Source: Mucilaginibacter tundrae (GTDB taxonomy: Bacteria; Bacteroidota; Bacteroidia; Sphingobacteriales; Sphingobacteriaceae). From it: 64,000 bases of DNA. Shown one piece after another: positions 1 to 9,156 of the stretch. The stretch is from assembly GCF_013408825.1 (NCBI RefSeq), contig NZ_JACCBZ010000001.1, positions 434,001 to 498,000 on the forward strand, written 5' to 3'. Positions within the stretch are counted from its first letter, which is position 1; every line of letters starts with the position of its first letter. A program made the translations under genes and the position numbers. The notes under the pieces were generated by a model. That model did not search any database, was not told the origin of the DNA, and was given only the letters and a program-made list of their open reading frames with translations.

Positions 1-463
1 CATCCCATGCATATATTTTTCCTTTATACCTGTTAACTACTGTAGTAATATGATCCTTCAATCTTTTAAGCAAAACATCTTTAGTCACCAACTTGCCGTC
101 TGCATCCTTAAATAGCCATGCAGGTGTTTGTTCATGCCAGCAAAGATTATGCCCCCTCACCCGCAAACCATTTGCCTGGGCAAACGCTACAATAGCATCG
201 GCATCTTTCCAGTAATACCTGTTTTCTTCGGGGTGTATAGGTCCCATCTTCATGGCATTTTCCGGTGTAAGGCTATTAAACTCATGTAATATAAGTTTAG
301 CTTCGGCAGTATCCTTAATATCCCGCGCCGAAACGGCTACACCAATGGGGAAATAGTTTTTATAATAATCTTTCAAACCTTTGGCCTGTTTTGATTGCGC
401 TTTTAACTGGATAATACCGCATAACTGCAGTATTAAAAAAAACCATAATTGTTTCTTTAACAT
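1..463 (-). CDS. GH10 endo-1,4-beta-xylanase, N-terminal part (cut by left edge)
   Basis: Translating the minus strand from the ATG at 463 gives an open frame of 154 codons that runs off the left edge. It begins with a signal peptide (MLKKQLWFFLILQLCG, ending near LKAQ) and then shows hallmarks of glycoside hydrolase family 10: SLTPENAMKMG, RGHNLCWHEQTPAWLF and a final KIYAWD, which in the family leads into the acid/base motif WDVVNE. The enzyme would hydrolyse beta-1,4-xylan outside the inner membrane. The catalytic glutamates lie beyond the window, so activity cannot be judged. It is divergent from susC and has its own operator-like site at 533-544, the same palindrome found before the other xylose genes. 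The family call is firm; exact substrate is inferred. Confidence 0.9.
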   Translation of the reverse strand, partial: MLKKQLWFFLILQLCGIIQLKAQSKQAKGLKDYYKNYFPIGVAVSARDIKDTAEAKLILHEFNSLTPENAMKMGPIHPEENRYYWKDADAIVAFAQANGLRVRGHNLCWHEQTPAWLFKDADGKLVTKDVLLKRLKDHITTVVNRYKGKIYAWD

Positions 464-532
464 ATTAATGTTTAAATAAATTGATAACAAGCGGTATTAT
501 AATGGTAACTAAAATTGAACAATCCAATTTCA

Positions 533-544
533 GCAATCGATTAC
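533..544. promoter_or_regulatory. LacI-type operator candidate before the GH10 gene
   Basis: The sequence GCAATCGATTAC matches the palindrome GCAATCGATTGC with one mismatch. It lies 70 bases upstream of the GH10 start codon, in the place expected for promoter control. The assignment rests on recurrence of the motif at the other xylose-locus promoters. Confidence 0.7.
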
Positions 545-829
545 AAATATATGAGAATATTTTTTTAAATATTTTGCTAAAGATGACGCGTATCACATAT
601 TTTACTATTCAATTAAAGTAGTAAAATCACCGGTATTTACTCAGATCATCCACTAATTATTCATCTATTATAAAAAAAAACCTATCGCATATAGACTTAT
701 AAATACAATATTATCAAATATTTGCATATTTTTTTAAGAAATAGGACAGCAAAACATTATTATAAATAAAAATTATGTAAACCCTTAAATACACTGAAAT
801 ATTTTTATTGAAAAAATTAAAAAAATCAT

Positions 830-843
830 TGCAATCGATTGCA
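830..843. promoter_or_regulatory. LacI-type operator candidate before susC
   Basis: TGCAATCGATTGCA is a perfect 14-base palindrome with the central CG typical of LacI-family operators. It sits just upstream of, or overlapping, the presumed susC promoter and is repeated exactly at 18851-18864. Confidence 0.8.
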
Positions 844-1055
844 TTTATAATTTTTTGTTTCTACTTTTATTCCAAGTTAATAACCAATTATAACTTATAA
901 CCTGCCCAATAAATTAATTACCTGGCCGTACTGGTGTTTGCCAATACCCCCCGGACGTTTTTTTTGAGTGCAAAAAAACTTACAATCAATTCATAACCCA
1001 TAAAACCAATCAAACTTAAATGAAAAATTATGATGAAAACTCGACTTAACCAACC

Positions 1056-1103
1056 GCCTGGATTTCTACCGGGCCACCACAGCTTATCGAACTAGAATAA
1101 GCT
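1056..1103 (+). promoter_or_regulatory. Two hairpins in the susC leader
   Basis: GCCTGG (1056-1061) pairs with CCGGGC (1069-1074), with one G-T wobble. AGCTTAT (1081-1087) pairs with ATAAGCT (1097-1103). They lie 50 to 100 bases upstream of the susC start, so they would be in the mRNA leader. A regulatory role is an inference; no T-run follows, so they are not terminators. Confidence 0.4.
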
Positions 1104-1153
1104 AACCATTGCAATAACATCAATTAATAAAAACCTATTACACCAATTAAATT

Positions 1154-4100
1154 ATGGAAATACTTAAACCTATTAAATATTGGAAGACTATGCTTTTACT
1201 ATTAAGTATTAGTATACTTTCTGTATCGGCTTTCGCGCAAAGCTCAACCGTTACCGGTAGGGTGTTTGATGAAAAAGGCGAACCGATCCCTGGCGCGACA
1301 ATAAAATTAAAGTCGCATGAGGGTGCTACATCAACTGATGTAAAAGGCAAATTCAGTATAAATGTGCCGGCAAATGAAAACACAATAGTTATATCATTTG
1401 TTGGCTACAACACACAAGAGGTGCATGTAACTGCAAAAAGCACCAACATTAGGGTCGCCCTAACAGTAAATAATAACAACTTAAATGAAGTAATCGTAGT
1501 GGGCTACGGTACACAGCGTAAGCGGGATGTTACCGGGGCAATTGCAACCATTAGTGAAGAATCCTTAGCAGTAGTACCGTCTGATAACGTTGTTGATCAG
1601 TTAAAAGGCCGCCTTGCGGGTGTTGATATTGTAAGTAACAGTACACAACCAGGCGCCAGCAACCAGATCAGGATTAGAGGCGAACGCTCATTAGGTCAAT
1701 CACAATCGCAAAATGACTCTCAAAACCAACCTTTAATTATTTTGGATGGCGTGCCTTTTGTTGGCGGTAGTATTAATGATTTGAACCCTGACGACATTGC
1801 CAGCCTTGATGTTTTAAAAGACGCGTCAGCAACTGCAATTTACGGTTCAAGGGCATCAGGTGGTGTGATCTTAATTACCACCAAAAGAGGAAAAGCCGGA
1901 AAAGCGGTAACTACTTATAATGCTTATTATGGCATCAGCCACATCACCAGCGAATATCCAGTATTTAACGGCACTGAGTATGCTGCCTTTAAAGCGCAAG
2001 CAGCAGCCGGTAATACGGTGAATCCGAATACCAGCGCATACGGCCTTACTACAGCAGAAACAGCGGGCCTTGCAAACGGAACCAACACTAATTGGCAAAA
2101 CTTGATCTTCAGGCCGGGATACACAACCGATCAATTATTGGGAGTTTCTGGCGGAACAGAAGACACACAATATGGCATAAGTGCAGGTTATCACAAGGAT
2201 CAGGGTACGGTTTATGGACAGGACTTTGAAAGGTATACCTTACGAACCACTATCGACCACAAAATAAACAGTCGATTAAGAATCGGATTAAATAGCCTTG
2301 AGAACGTAACGACTACCAACGGCGGGGATTTATATCCTTTATATAATACCATCAGCCTTAGCCCGCTTACTTCGCCATATAATGCGGATGGATCTATAAA
2401 TTTATTGCCTTTAGCCGGATCGATAGACGCTGCAAAAGTTAACCCTTTAACTATCCGCAACCCTGCTATACAGGACTTAAACAGAAGGTTGAATACTTTT
2501 AATAGTCTTTACGGAGAGGTCAACATTTTAGACGGATTAAAATATCGCGCTAATGTTGGTTTAACCTATGGCCAAACACAAGGAAATCAATATACCCCTG
2601 TAAGTAATTTTTATAATACGGCGACTGCTACTTCTCAAACAAGCGAACAAGTAGCCAACTCTCAGGATTATAGCTACTTGGTTGAAAACTTATTAACTTA
2701 TGATAAAACCTACGGCAAAAACCACCTAACCTTAACTGGTTTATATAGTATTGAAAAGGATCATACCGACGGATCGACTTTTAATGGTGTTGGTTTGCCT
2801 GCGGATTACATTCAAAGCTATAACCTTAACCTCGCGAATTCGATAAGCGCGGCTAACGGAACTTTCTCTGAAAAGGGGTTGATCTCTTATATGGCCCGCG
2901 CGAATTATTCATTTGATGATAAATACCTCTTAACCGCTACTGTTAGGCGAGACGGATCATCTGTACTTACCTCAGGTCACCAATATTTAACTTATCCAGC
3001 TTTCGCTTTCGGATGGAATGCAGACAGAGAGGACTTTCTTAAGGATGTTTCATGGGTATCAAATTTAAAATTAAGAGCTGGTTATGGCATAACTTCCAAT
3101 CAATCGGTAGCCCCTTATTCAACCTTAGGTAACTTAACTATCAATGCCTATAATTTCGCCACCAATGGTTATAACGGTTATTTAGTTACTAGTGTACCTG
3201 CTAACTTAAAATTTGAAACTACAGATAATTACAACCTCGGTTTAGATTTTGGTTTTCTGCACAATCGCATAAGCGGTAGTGTTGATGTATATGATCAAAG
3301 AACCAACAACATTTTACAAACCATCAGCTTACCGCCAAGTAATGGAGCGGGATCAACATTAATTAATGCAGGTAAAACCAAAGGAACAGGCTTAGAAATA
3401 AGCTTAAGCACTATTAATGTTAAAACCGCGAGCGGCTTTACCTGGAACTCCGACTTTAACATTAGTTTTTATCGCGACGCGATTGTCGCGTTACATAATG
3501 GCTTACAACAAGACGTGGGTAACGGCTGGTTTGTTGGGCAACCTTTTGACGTGATCTATGACTACAAAAAGATAGGCATCTGGCAAACAAGCCAAGCCAC
3601 GGAAGCCGCTAAATACGGCGAAAAACCAGGTGAGATTGAGGTTCAGGATGTAAACCATGATGGTGTAATTAACGCAAGTGACAGGCAGATATTAGGCACC
3701 TATCAACCAAAATTTGAAAGCGGTTTAACTAACCGGTTTTCCTACATGGGTGTTGATGTTACGTTTGTCGCATTCGCACGCATTGGGCAAATGGTGGCAG
3801 TGCCTTATTTGGGTAGTGACAGTGGCGCGTCAGGATATCCATTTTTTAACGTTGGCCGTGTTAACCAATACAAAGTTGATTACTGGACACCAACCAACCC
3901 TACTAATGAATTCCCCCGCCCGGATGCAAGTGGTACATTCCCTTATGCTTCAACATTACAATACCGCGATGGTTCATTCATTAAAATGCGTAGTATTAAC
4001 TTAGGTTATACTATCCCATCTTCGTCGCTTAAAAATTCAGGGATATCTTCTATAAGGGTATTTGCAACCTGCTCAAATCCATTTATTATCTGGTCTCCGC

Positions 4101-4264
4101 TTACTAAAAGTGGCTTAGGTATTGATCCTGAAGGAAATGGTTATGGAGGTACATTGGTAGGTGCATCAGGTTACTCGTCTAATGCAATTGGCCGTGCTAT
4201 TACTGTTGGTTTGAATGACCCGCTAACCCGTACATTCCAGTTAGGCGTAAACGTAAAGTTTTAA
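1154..4264 (+). CDS. susC: SusC/RagA family TonB-dependent outer membrane transporter
   Basis: The 1036-residue protein has a signal peptide (ending near FAQ, residue 29), a carboxypeptidase-regulatory-like beta domain at about 32-110 (GRVFDEKGEPIPGATIKLK), a plug domain at about 120-235 with the family signature YGSRASGGVILITTKRG, and a long beta barrel ending in the aromatic NVKF typical of outer membrane proteins. With its SusD partner it would import xylo-oligosaccharides in a TonB-dependent manner. No N-terminal STN domain is visible, so it should not signal through an anti-sigma factor, which fits control by the LacI-type operator upstream. The start at 1154 gives a good signal peptide. 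Substrate is inferred from the xylan-related neighbours. Confidence 0.95.
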   Translation: MEILKPIKYWKTMLLLLSISILSVSAFAQSSTVTGRVFDEKGEPIPGATIKLKSHEGATSTDVKGKFSINVPANENTIVISFVGYNTQEVHVTAKSTNIRVALTVNNNNLNEVIVVGYGTQRKRDVTGAIATISEESLAVVPSDNVVDQLKGRLAGVDIVSNSTQPGASNQIRIRGERSLGQSQSQNDSQNQPLIILDGVPFVGGSINDLNPDDIASLDVLKDASATAIYGSRASGGVILITTKRGKAGKAVTTYNAYYGISHITSEYPVFNGTEYAAFKAQAAAGNTVNPNTSAYGLTTAETAGLANGTNTNWQNLIFRPGYTTDQLLGVSGGTEDTQYGISAGYHKDQGTVYGQDFERYTLRTTIDHKINSRLRIGLNSLENVTTTNGGDLYPLYNTISLSPLTSPYNADGSINLLPLAGSIDAAKVNPLTIRNPAIQDLNRRLNTFNSLYGEVNILDGLKYRANVGLTYGQTQGNQYTPVSNFYNTATATSQTSEQVANSQDYSYLVENLLTYDKTYGKNHLTLTGLYSIEKDHTDGSTFNGVGLPADYIQSYNLNLANSISAANGTFSEKGLISYMARANYSFDDKYLLTATVRRDGSSVLTSGHQYLTYPAFAFGWNADREDFLKDVSWVSNLKLRAGYGITSNQSVAPYSTLGNLTINAYNFATNGYNGYLVTSVPANLKFETTDNYNLGLDFGFLHNRISGSVDVYDQRTNNILQTISLPPSNGAGSTLINAGKTKGTGLEISLSTINVKTASGFTWNSDFNISFYRDAIVALHNGLQQDVGNGWFVGQPFDVIYDYKKIGIWQTSQATEAAKYGEKPGEIEVQDVNHDGVINASDRQILGTYQPKFESGLTNRFSYMGVDVTFVAFARIGQMVAVPYLGSDSGASGYPFFNVGRVNQYKVDYWTPTNPTNEFPRPDASGTFPYASTLQYRDGSFIKMRSINLGYTIPSSSLKNSGISSIRVFATCSNPFIIWSPLTKSGLGIDPEGNGYGGTLVGASGYSSNAIGRAITVGLNDPLTRTFQLGVNVKF

Positions 4265-4282
4265 ATTTTTAAAGAAACTGAC

Positions 4283-6061
4283 ATGAAACTATTTAAGAAA
4301 ATATCGATTTTGACTATATCACTTATATCAATTAGTGCTGTAAGTTGTAAAAAGCTACTGGTAGAAAATCCCAGGGCGAACATAACCCCGCAGTTTTTTA
4401 CAACTCCGGGTGGTGTTTTAGGTGGTATAATTGGTATATACGGCGATATGCGTAATTTATGGGGAACCGAAGGGTTCACCAATATTACGCTTGCTGGTAC
4501 CGATGAATACCTGGCTGGTGGTAGTGCTACCTCCTCTACAATACCATTTTTTACTTATACCAATTTGGTCGGTAACGTAACGGCCTACAATGCTGTATCT
4601 ATTTTTGGTGTTGCTTATCAGGATATTAATACCGCGAACGGTGTATTACAATATGGCCCATCTGCTTTCCCGGATGCACAAACCCGGACAGAATACCTGG
4701 CACAGGCTAAGTTTTTACGCGCCTTATATTACTTCTACCTTGTTCAAACCTTTGGGCCGGTACCTTTACATACTACATTTATCAGCACGCCAACCACTTC
4801 TGACTCACGCGCACCAATTGCAGATGTATATGCCCAGATCATTACCGATTTAACCCAGGCATCAACTGAACTGCAAACTATACCTGGCGAAACTATACCA
4901 TCAACCGGAGCAACTTCTCCATTTGCCGGTAAAGCCGCTACAAGAGCGACAGCCTTATACCTGTTAGCAAAGGTTTACTTAACACGGGGATGGTCAACCG
5001 CTGCACAGCCTACCGATTTTGCCATGGCGCTTAGTACGGCGCAAACCTTAATAAGCAATGCATCAACCTACAAAATTGGATTATGGCCAGATTTTGCATC
5101 GGCTAACGCACCTGGCAACGAGTATGGGCAGGAAACACTTTTTGTGGTTGATGAAAGCAACAGCACCAAATATGGCAATTACGTTGCAGGCGGGGCAGGT
5201 GGCTCTTATAACATCACAAGTAACCTATTCAGGCCAAATTATCCTACCGTAAATGCTAATTATCCTGCGGCAGGAGGGTCAAGCGTAATGACGAGGGATA
5301 TTGCCAACGGGCGCCCTTTCATCCGCATCAGGCCAAACCCTGCTTACGTAATTGAACAGGCTTTTGCTGAAAAAGTGAACGATTCCCGCTATTACAAAAC
5401 ATTCCAAACTACCTGGATAGCTAATACTGCAGGCGTAACCACACCAAGAGGCACACTTACCGTCGGTGCTGATACCGCCATCTGGATGCCGCCTTTTGAT
5501 CCGGGAGCCACTAAAAGAGCTAAATTCAAGGGGATAATATTAACCCCTCCAGAAGATAATGCGCCGAACCCTTACACCACCGTGTTTTTCCCATCCATGA
5601 AAAAATATGATGACCCTAACAGGACCGGTGTAAATGACCCATCGACCAGGCCATTTATTTTATTCAGATATGCCGATGTTTACATGGTTGCTGCCGAAGC
5701 AGCATTTAAAACAGGTGATTTAACAACAGCTGCCGCCATGATAAACGTGATCAGAACCAGGGCTGCATACCAGGCAACAAATTCCGGCCCTCAAAACACT
5801 GCTGCTGCTGCTGCAATGCAAATAACTCCGGCACAAGTTACGCTTGATTTTATATTAGATGAGCGCAGCAGGGAGTTTTATGGCGAGTGCCAGCGCTGGT
5901 ACGACCTTGTGCGTACACAGTCACTAATCCGCAGGACACAGCAATATAATGCTGAAGGCGGGCCGAATATCCAACCTTTTGAAGATCTGAGGCCTATCCC
6001 ACAAACAGAAATTGATTTGGTGACAACAGGTCCAAAATTCCCGCAAAATCCGGGATATTAA
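4283..6061 (+). CDS. susD: SusD/RagB family glycan-binding lipoprotein
   Basis: This 592-residue protein starts 18 bases after susC, so the two are surely co-transcribed. It has a lipoprotein signal with the acylated cysteine at residue 22 (SAVSCKK), then the helical TPR-like fold of the family: the AKFLRALYYFYLVQTFGPVPL segment is the usual SusD landmark, and the C-terminal part has FILFRYADVYMVAAEAAFKTG and LDERSREFYGECQRWYDLVR. It would sit as a lid on the SusC barrel and bind the oligosaccharide at the cell surface. A strong hairpin terminator follows. The specific ligand cannot be read from the sequence; xylan is inferred from context. Confidence 0.95.
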   Translation: MKLFKKISILTISLISISAVSCKKLLVENPRANITPQFFTTPGGVLGGIIGIYGDMRNLWGTEGFTNITLAGTDEYLAGGSATSSTIPFFTYTNLVGNVTAYNAVSIFGVAYQDINTANGVLQYGPSAFPDAQTRTEYLAQAKFLRALYYFYLVQTFGPVPLHTTFISTPTTSDSRAPIADVYAQIITDLTQASTELQTIPGETIPSTGATSPFAGKAATRATALYLLAKVYLTRGWSTAAQPTDFAMALSTAQTLISNASTYKIGLWPDFASANAPGNEYGQETLFVVDESNSTKYGNYVAGGAGGSYNITSNLFRPNYPTVNANYPAAGGSSVMTRDIANGRPFIRIRPNPAYVIEQAFAEKVNDSRYYKTFQTTWIANTAGVTTPRGTLTVGADTAIWMPPFDPGATKRAKFKGIILTPPEDNAPNPYTTVFFPSMKKYDDPNRTGVNDPSTRPFILFRYADVYMVAAEAAFKTGDLTTAAAMINVIRTRAAYQATNSGPQNTAAAAAMQITPAQVTLDFILDERSREFYGECQRWYDLVRTQSLIRRTQQYNAEGGPNIQPFEDLRPIPQTEIDLVTTGPKFPQNPGY

Positions 6062-6095
6062 GAACTTCTCGTTAATAAATTGGTTAATTTACCAG

Positions 6096-6119
6096 GGGGC
6101 CGCGATCGCGGCCCCTTTT
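6096..6119 (+). terminator. Intrinsic terminator after susCD
   Basis: GGGGCCGCGATCGCGGCCCC (6096-6115) is a perfect, fully GC-rich palindrome followed by TTTT. It lies 34 bases past the susD stop and separates susCD from the esterase gene. Confidence 0.8.
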
Positions 6120-6142
6120 GCTTTGATTAGTTTAAATATAAT

Positions 6143-7510
6143 ATGAAAAATCTGATCATTTTTTTCCTCGTGGCATTCGCCATCTTCCCTGCCTTCGGGC
6201 AGAACAATACTGGTAACTATCCCGCGCCAGTAAATTTCACGGCAGAACAAGACCATCAAAACATGATGGATCAACTGCATATTAAATCCCTGCGCCCGGG
6301 TGCAGACGGCAATAACCCAAATGCACCAAATGCCGCTAATTATGATGAAGCCAAGGCAAATCCTTACCCTATTCTTCCCGATCCATTAATTATGAATAAC
6401 GGCAAACGGATAACCACCGCTAAACAATGGTGGAAAAAGCGCCGTCCTGAAATTATGGAAGATTTTGACCGGGAAATATATGGCAGGGTGCCTGCAAACA
6501 CGCCTAAAGTTACCTGGGAAGTCACCGCTGTTATCAATGAAAAAATTGGCGACATACCGGTTATTACCAAAAAACTGGTTGGGCATGTAGATAATTCATC
6601 CTATCCTTTAGATACTGTTAATATACAACTCACCTTATCAATACCAGCGGATGCCGCCAAACCTGTACCCGTTATTATGCAATTCGGCTTTGTATTCCCG
6701 CCGGGATTTCATTTTCCAAAACGGCCTGATGGAAAAGCCTCGGCTACGCCACCCGCGCCCACCGGACCAAGCTGGCAACAGCAAGTCTTGACTAAAGGAT
6801 GGGGGGTCGCTATTTTATCACCAAAAAGCGTGCAGGCTGATAATGGTGCAGGGTTAACCAAAGGCATAATCGGTTTAATGAACAAGGGACAGCCGCGCAA
6901 ACCCGATGATTGGGGTGCATTACGCGCGTGGGCCTGGGGTGCAAGCCGGGCCATGGATTATTTTGAAACAGATAAGGCGGTAAACGCTAAGAAAGTAGGA
7001 CTTGAAGGCCATTCCCGTTATGGCAAAGCAGCTTTGGTTACGATGGCTTATGATCAGCGGTTTGCGGTTGCCTATGTAAGTTCCTCAGGTGAGGGCGGTG
7101 CTAAACTGTCCCGCCGTAATGCCGGCGAATTGGTGGAAAATGTAGCAGGTACAGGCGAATATCATTGGATGGCCGGTAACTTTCTGAAATACGCAGGACC
7201 TTTGCACTGGAATGACATGCCAGTTGACGCGCACGAATTAATAGCACTTTGCGCGCCAAGGCCGGTATTCATAAGCGGAGGCCAAAAAGGCGATGGCTGG
7301 GTTGATGCCAGGGGCATGTTTATGGCAACCGTTGCTGCAGCGCCGGTTTACAACCTGTTGGGTAAAAAAGACTTAGGCACAACCGATTTTCCACCGGTTG
7401 AAACCTCACTTACTGATGGTGATCTTGCTTTTAGGCAGCATAGCAGTGGGCATACCGATGTACCAAACTGGCCTTTCTTTATTGATTTTGCATCCAGATA
7501 TTTTAACTAA
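6143..7510 (+). CDS. CE15-type 4-O-methyl-glucuronoyl methylesterase (glucuronoyl esterase)
   Basis: The 455-residue secreted protein (signal peptide ending near FGQ, residue 20) has an alpha/beta-hydrolase fold with the carbohydrate esterase family 15 nucleophile motif EGHSRYGKAAL; the serine is residue 291. Further marks are the segment AVAYVSSSGEGGAKLSRRN after the nucleophile elbow and a C-terminal QHSSGHTDVPNWPFF that should carry the catalytic histidine. Such enzymes cleave ester bonds between glucuronic acid on xylan and lignin alcohols. Proteins of this kind are often labelled acetylxylan esterase, which is the main alternative. The gene follows susCD in the same direction but after a terminator, and no GCAATCGATTGC site was seen before it, so it may depend on read-through or its own promoter. 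Confidence 0.85.
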   Translation: MKNLIIFFLVAFAIFPAFGQNNTGNYPAPVNFTAEQDHQNMMDQLHIKSLRPGADGNNPNAPNAANYDEAKANPYPILPDPLIMNNGKRITTAKQWWKKRRPEIMEDFDREIYGRVPANTPKVTWEVTAVINEKIGDIPVITKKLVGHVDNSSYPLDTVNIQLTLSIPADAAKPVPVIMQFGFVFPPGFHFPKRPDGKASATPPAPTGPSWQQQVLTKGWGVAILSPKSVQADNGAGLTKGIIGLMNKGQPRKPDDWGALRAWAWGASRAMDYFETDKAVNAKKVGLEGHSRYGKAALVTMAYDQRFAVAYVSSSGEGGAKLSRRNAGELVENVAGTGEYHWMAGNFLKYAGPLHWNDMPVDAHELIALCAPRPVFISGGQKGDGWVDARGMFMATVAAAPVYNLLGKKDLGTTDFPPVETSLTDGDLAFRQHSSGHTDVPNWPFFIDFASRYFN

Positions 7511-7519
7511 TAAAGCTAC

Positions 7520-7594
7520 CGTTATTGCATGGCACCAAGCAATCTCTACATAAACAGGCGACGCCGAAAGATTGCTTCGTACTAAGCAATAACG
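7520..7594. repeat. Nested inverted repeat of the REP-like type
   Basis: The outer arms CGTTATTGC (7520-7528) and GCAATAACG (7586-7594) and the inner arms AAGCAATCT (7537-7545) and AGATTGCTT (7569-7577) are perfectly complementary. The element fills the gap between two convergent genes. The wording (CGT-ATTGC, then AAGCAATCT) resembles the dispersed intergenic repeat common in many bacteria with the core GAAGCAATC. It may also end transcription from both sides. Confidence 0.65.
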
Positions 7595-7602
7595 CTTTGT
7601 TG

Positions 7603-8793
7603 CTATATAATACTTCTTTTAATTCCCATCTCTAATCCTCTCAATTCGGCAAGTCCCTTTAAGCGCCCCGCTACAGAATAGCCAGGATAGGTGTCGTAAT
7701 TAAAATCATCCAAGATCTTATGTCCATGATCCGGACGCATGGGGATCGCGATATCTTCACGACCATTAACCAAGCGCTTTTGTTGTTCTAATATTACGTT
7801 TTTCATGATAGCGTACATATCGTTGCTACCGCCTAAATGATCCGCTTCGTAAAAACTGCCGTCAGCTTCCCGTTGCACATTGCGCAAATGCAGAAAATGG
7901 ATATGCTCACCCATCCGGCTTACAATGCCCGGCAAATCATTATCAGCCCTTGCTCCTAAAGATCCCGTACAAAAAGTGATGCCATTATTTGCCGATGGGC
8001 AAAATTCAACAACATCCTTTAAATCTTTCTCTGTACTCACAACCCGGGGCAAACCCAATATCGGGAACGGCGGATCATCCGGATGGATACACATCTTTAC
8101 GCCTGCTTCTTCAGCGTGCGGGATAATTGCCTTTAAAAAATAAGCAAGATTGTCCTTTAGCTTATTCGCGTCAGTATCCTGGTATTTTTTAAGATGTTCT
8201 TTAAATTCATCTATCGTGAATACTTCATCGGTACCGGGTAAACCCGCCATTATGGTATTAGTTAACAGATCTTTTTCTGCTGCGCTGATACTATCCAAAA
8301 AAGCTTTCGCGGCTTGCTGTTGTTGTTCGTTAAAATCGGCATAAGCACCCTCACGCTCCAAAATATAAAGATCAAAAGCCGCAACTGCCGGAGCATGATA
8401 CCTAAGCGCCGATGCGTTATTAGGCAACCTAAAATCAAGATTGGTACGTGTCCAATCGAGCACAGGCATAAAGTTATAGCAAATTACCTTGATACCTGCG
8501 GCGGCTAAATTGTTAATAGTAGCTATATAGTTTTCTATGTAGTGATCCCTTAAGCTCCCGGCTGTCTTTATACTTTCATGAATATTAACGCTTTCCACAA
8601 CCGACCAGTTAAAACCTGCCGATTTAATAATGGCATTACGTTGTTTAATTTCATTTGTGCTCCACACATCACCGCAAGGGATATGGTGCAGGGCGTTTAC
8701 AATACCAGTCGCACCTGTTTGTTTTATAGCAGCTAAGGTTACGGTGTCATCCGGGCCAAACCAACGAAAGGTTTGTTCTAAATTATTGAACAT
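7603..8793 (-). CDS. uxuA: Mannonate dehydratase
   Basis: The 396-residue protein aligns by eye with the UxuA family over its full length. Marks include the N-terminal TFRWFGPDDTVTLAAIKQTGATGIV, CIHPDDPPFPILGLPRVVST, HFLHLRNVQRE and MRPDHGHKI, which contain the histidine, cysteine and aspartate residues that bind the metal. It removes water from D-mannonate to give 2-keto-3-deoxygluconate, the step that feeds glucuronic acid from glucuronoxylan into central metabolism. It is divergent from a LacI gene and shares an operator at 9013-9024. The SDR gene at 10205 probably supplies the preceding reduction. No glucuronate isomerase is in the window. Confidence 0.95.
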   Translation of the reverse strand: MFNNLEQTFRWFGPDDTVTLAAIKQTGATGIVNALHHIPCGDVWSTNEIKQRNAIIKSAGFNWSVVESVNIHESIKTAGSLRDHYIENYIATINNLAAAGIKVICYNFMPVLDWTRTNLDFRLPNNASALRYHAPAVAAFDLYILEREGAYADFNEQQQQAAKAFLDSISAAEKDLLTNTIMAGLPGTDEVFTIDEFKEHLKKYQDTDANKLKDNLAYFLKAIIPHAEEAGVKMCIHPDDPPFPILGLPRVVSTEKDLKDVVEFCPSANNGITFCTGSLGARADNDLPGIVSRMGEHIHFLHLRNVQREADGSFYEADHLGGSNDMYAIMKNVILEQQKRLVNGREDIAIPMRPDHGHKILDDFNYDTYPGYSVAGRLKGLAELRGLEMGIKRSII

Positions 8794-9012
8794 ATACTTT
8801 GAATTAATCTTTCTTAAGCTAAAATAACCAGCATTCGCATGTTGAGAATATTCTTTTTAACTCACTATTCTACTAAGTTACCGCAACTGCGATTTATATC
8901 ATGTACCACTATCAGGCACTATTCTTCTATCCTAAAATGACAAGTTTTTTTGTGTTTATTTAACTTTTAATATTTTACTTAATTGGAAGATAGATATAAA
9001 AAATATATCTTA

Positions 9013-9024
9013 GCAATCGATTGC
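9013..9024. promoter_or_regulatory. LacI-type operator candidate between uxuA and lacI-type gene
   Basis: GCAATCGATTGC is a perfect 12-base palindrome, identical to the sites at 831-842 and 15720-15731. It lies between divergent genes and could serve both. Confidence 0.8.
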
Positions 9025-9120
9025 ATAAATTTAAAAAGAAACTTATCCAATCAAAATATAAATGTTAATTTTAATAGTTTTTATAACCTATAATACTGCA
9101 TATTGAGCATTAAACACGCT

Positions 9121-9132
9121 GTAACCGATTGT
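9121..9132. promoter_or_regulatory. Degenerate operator-like site before the regulator gene
   Basis: GTAACCGATTGT matches the regulon palindrome at nine of twelve positions, including the central CGATTG. Its position just upstream of the regulator start suggests weak autoregulation, but the match could be chance. Confidence 0.35.
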
Positions 9133-9156
9133 AAATTATTTTAATCAACTGTAATA

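Larger units (their letters stand above)
464..1153. other. Divergent regulatory region between the GH10 gene and susC
   Basis: This 690-base AT-rich stretch has no convincing gene. It holds two LacI-type operator candidates (533-544 and 830-843), one towards each divergent gene. A weak promoter-like TACTTTTA at 864-871 lies just downstream of the second operator, which would give susC a leader of about 280 bases. That leader contains two hairpins just upstream of susC (1056-1074 and 1081-1103). Short frames such as one at 1030 (21 codons) have no support as genes. Confidence 0.6.
8794..9156. other. Divergent regulatory region between uxuA and the first lacI-type gene
   Basis: This AT-rich gap of 363 bases contains no gene. 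It holds one perfect operator candidate (9013-9024) and a degenerate copy (9121-9132). The second lies about 25 bases before the regulator start and could give autoregulation. Confidence 0.6.

Noticed and set aside
7520..7594. CRISPR-like repeat
   Set aside because: There is one inverted repeat only, with no direct repeats or spacers. No CRISPR array or cas gene was seen anywhere in the window.
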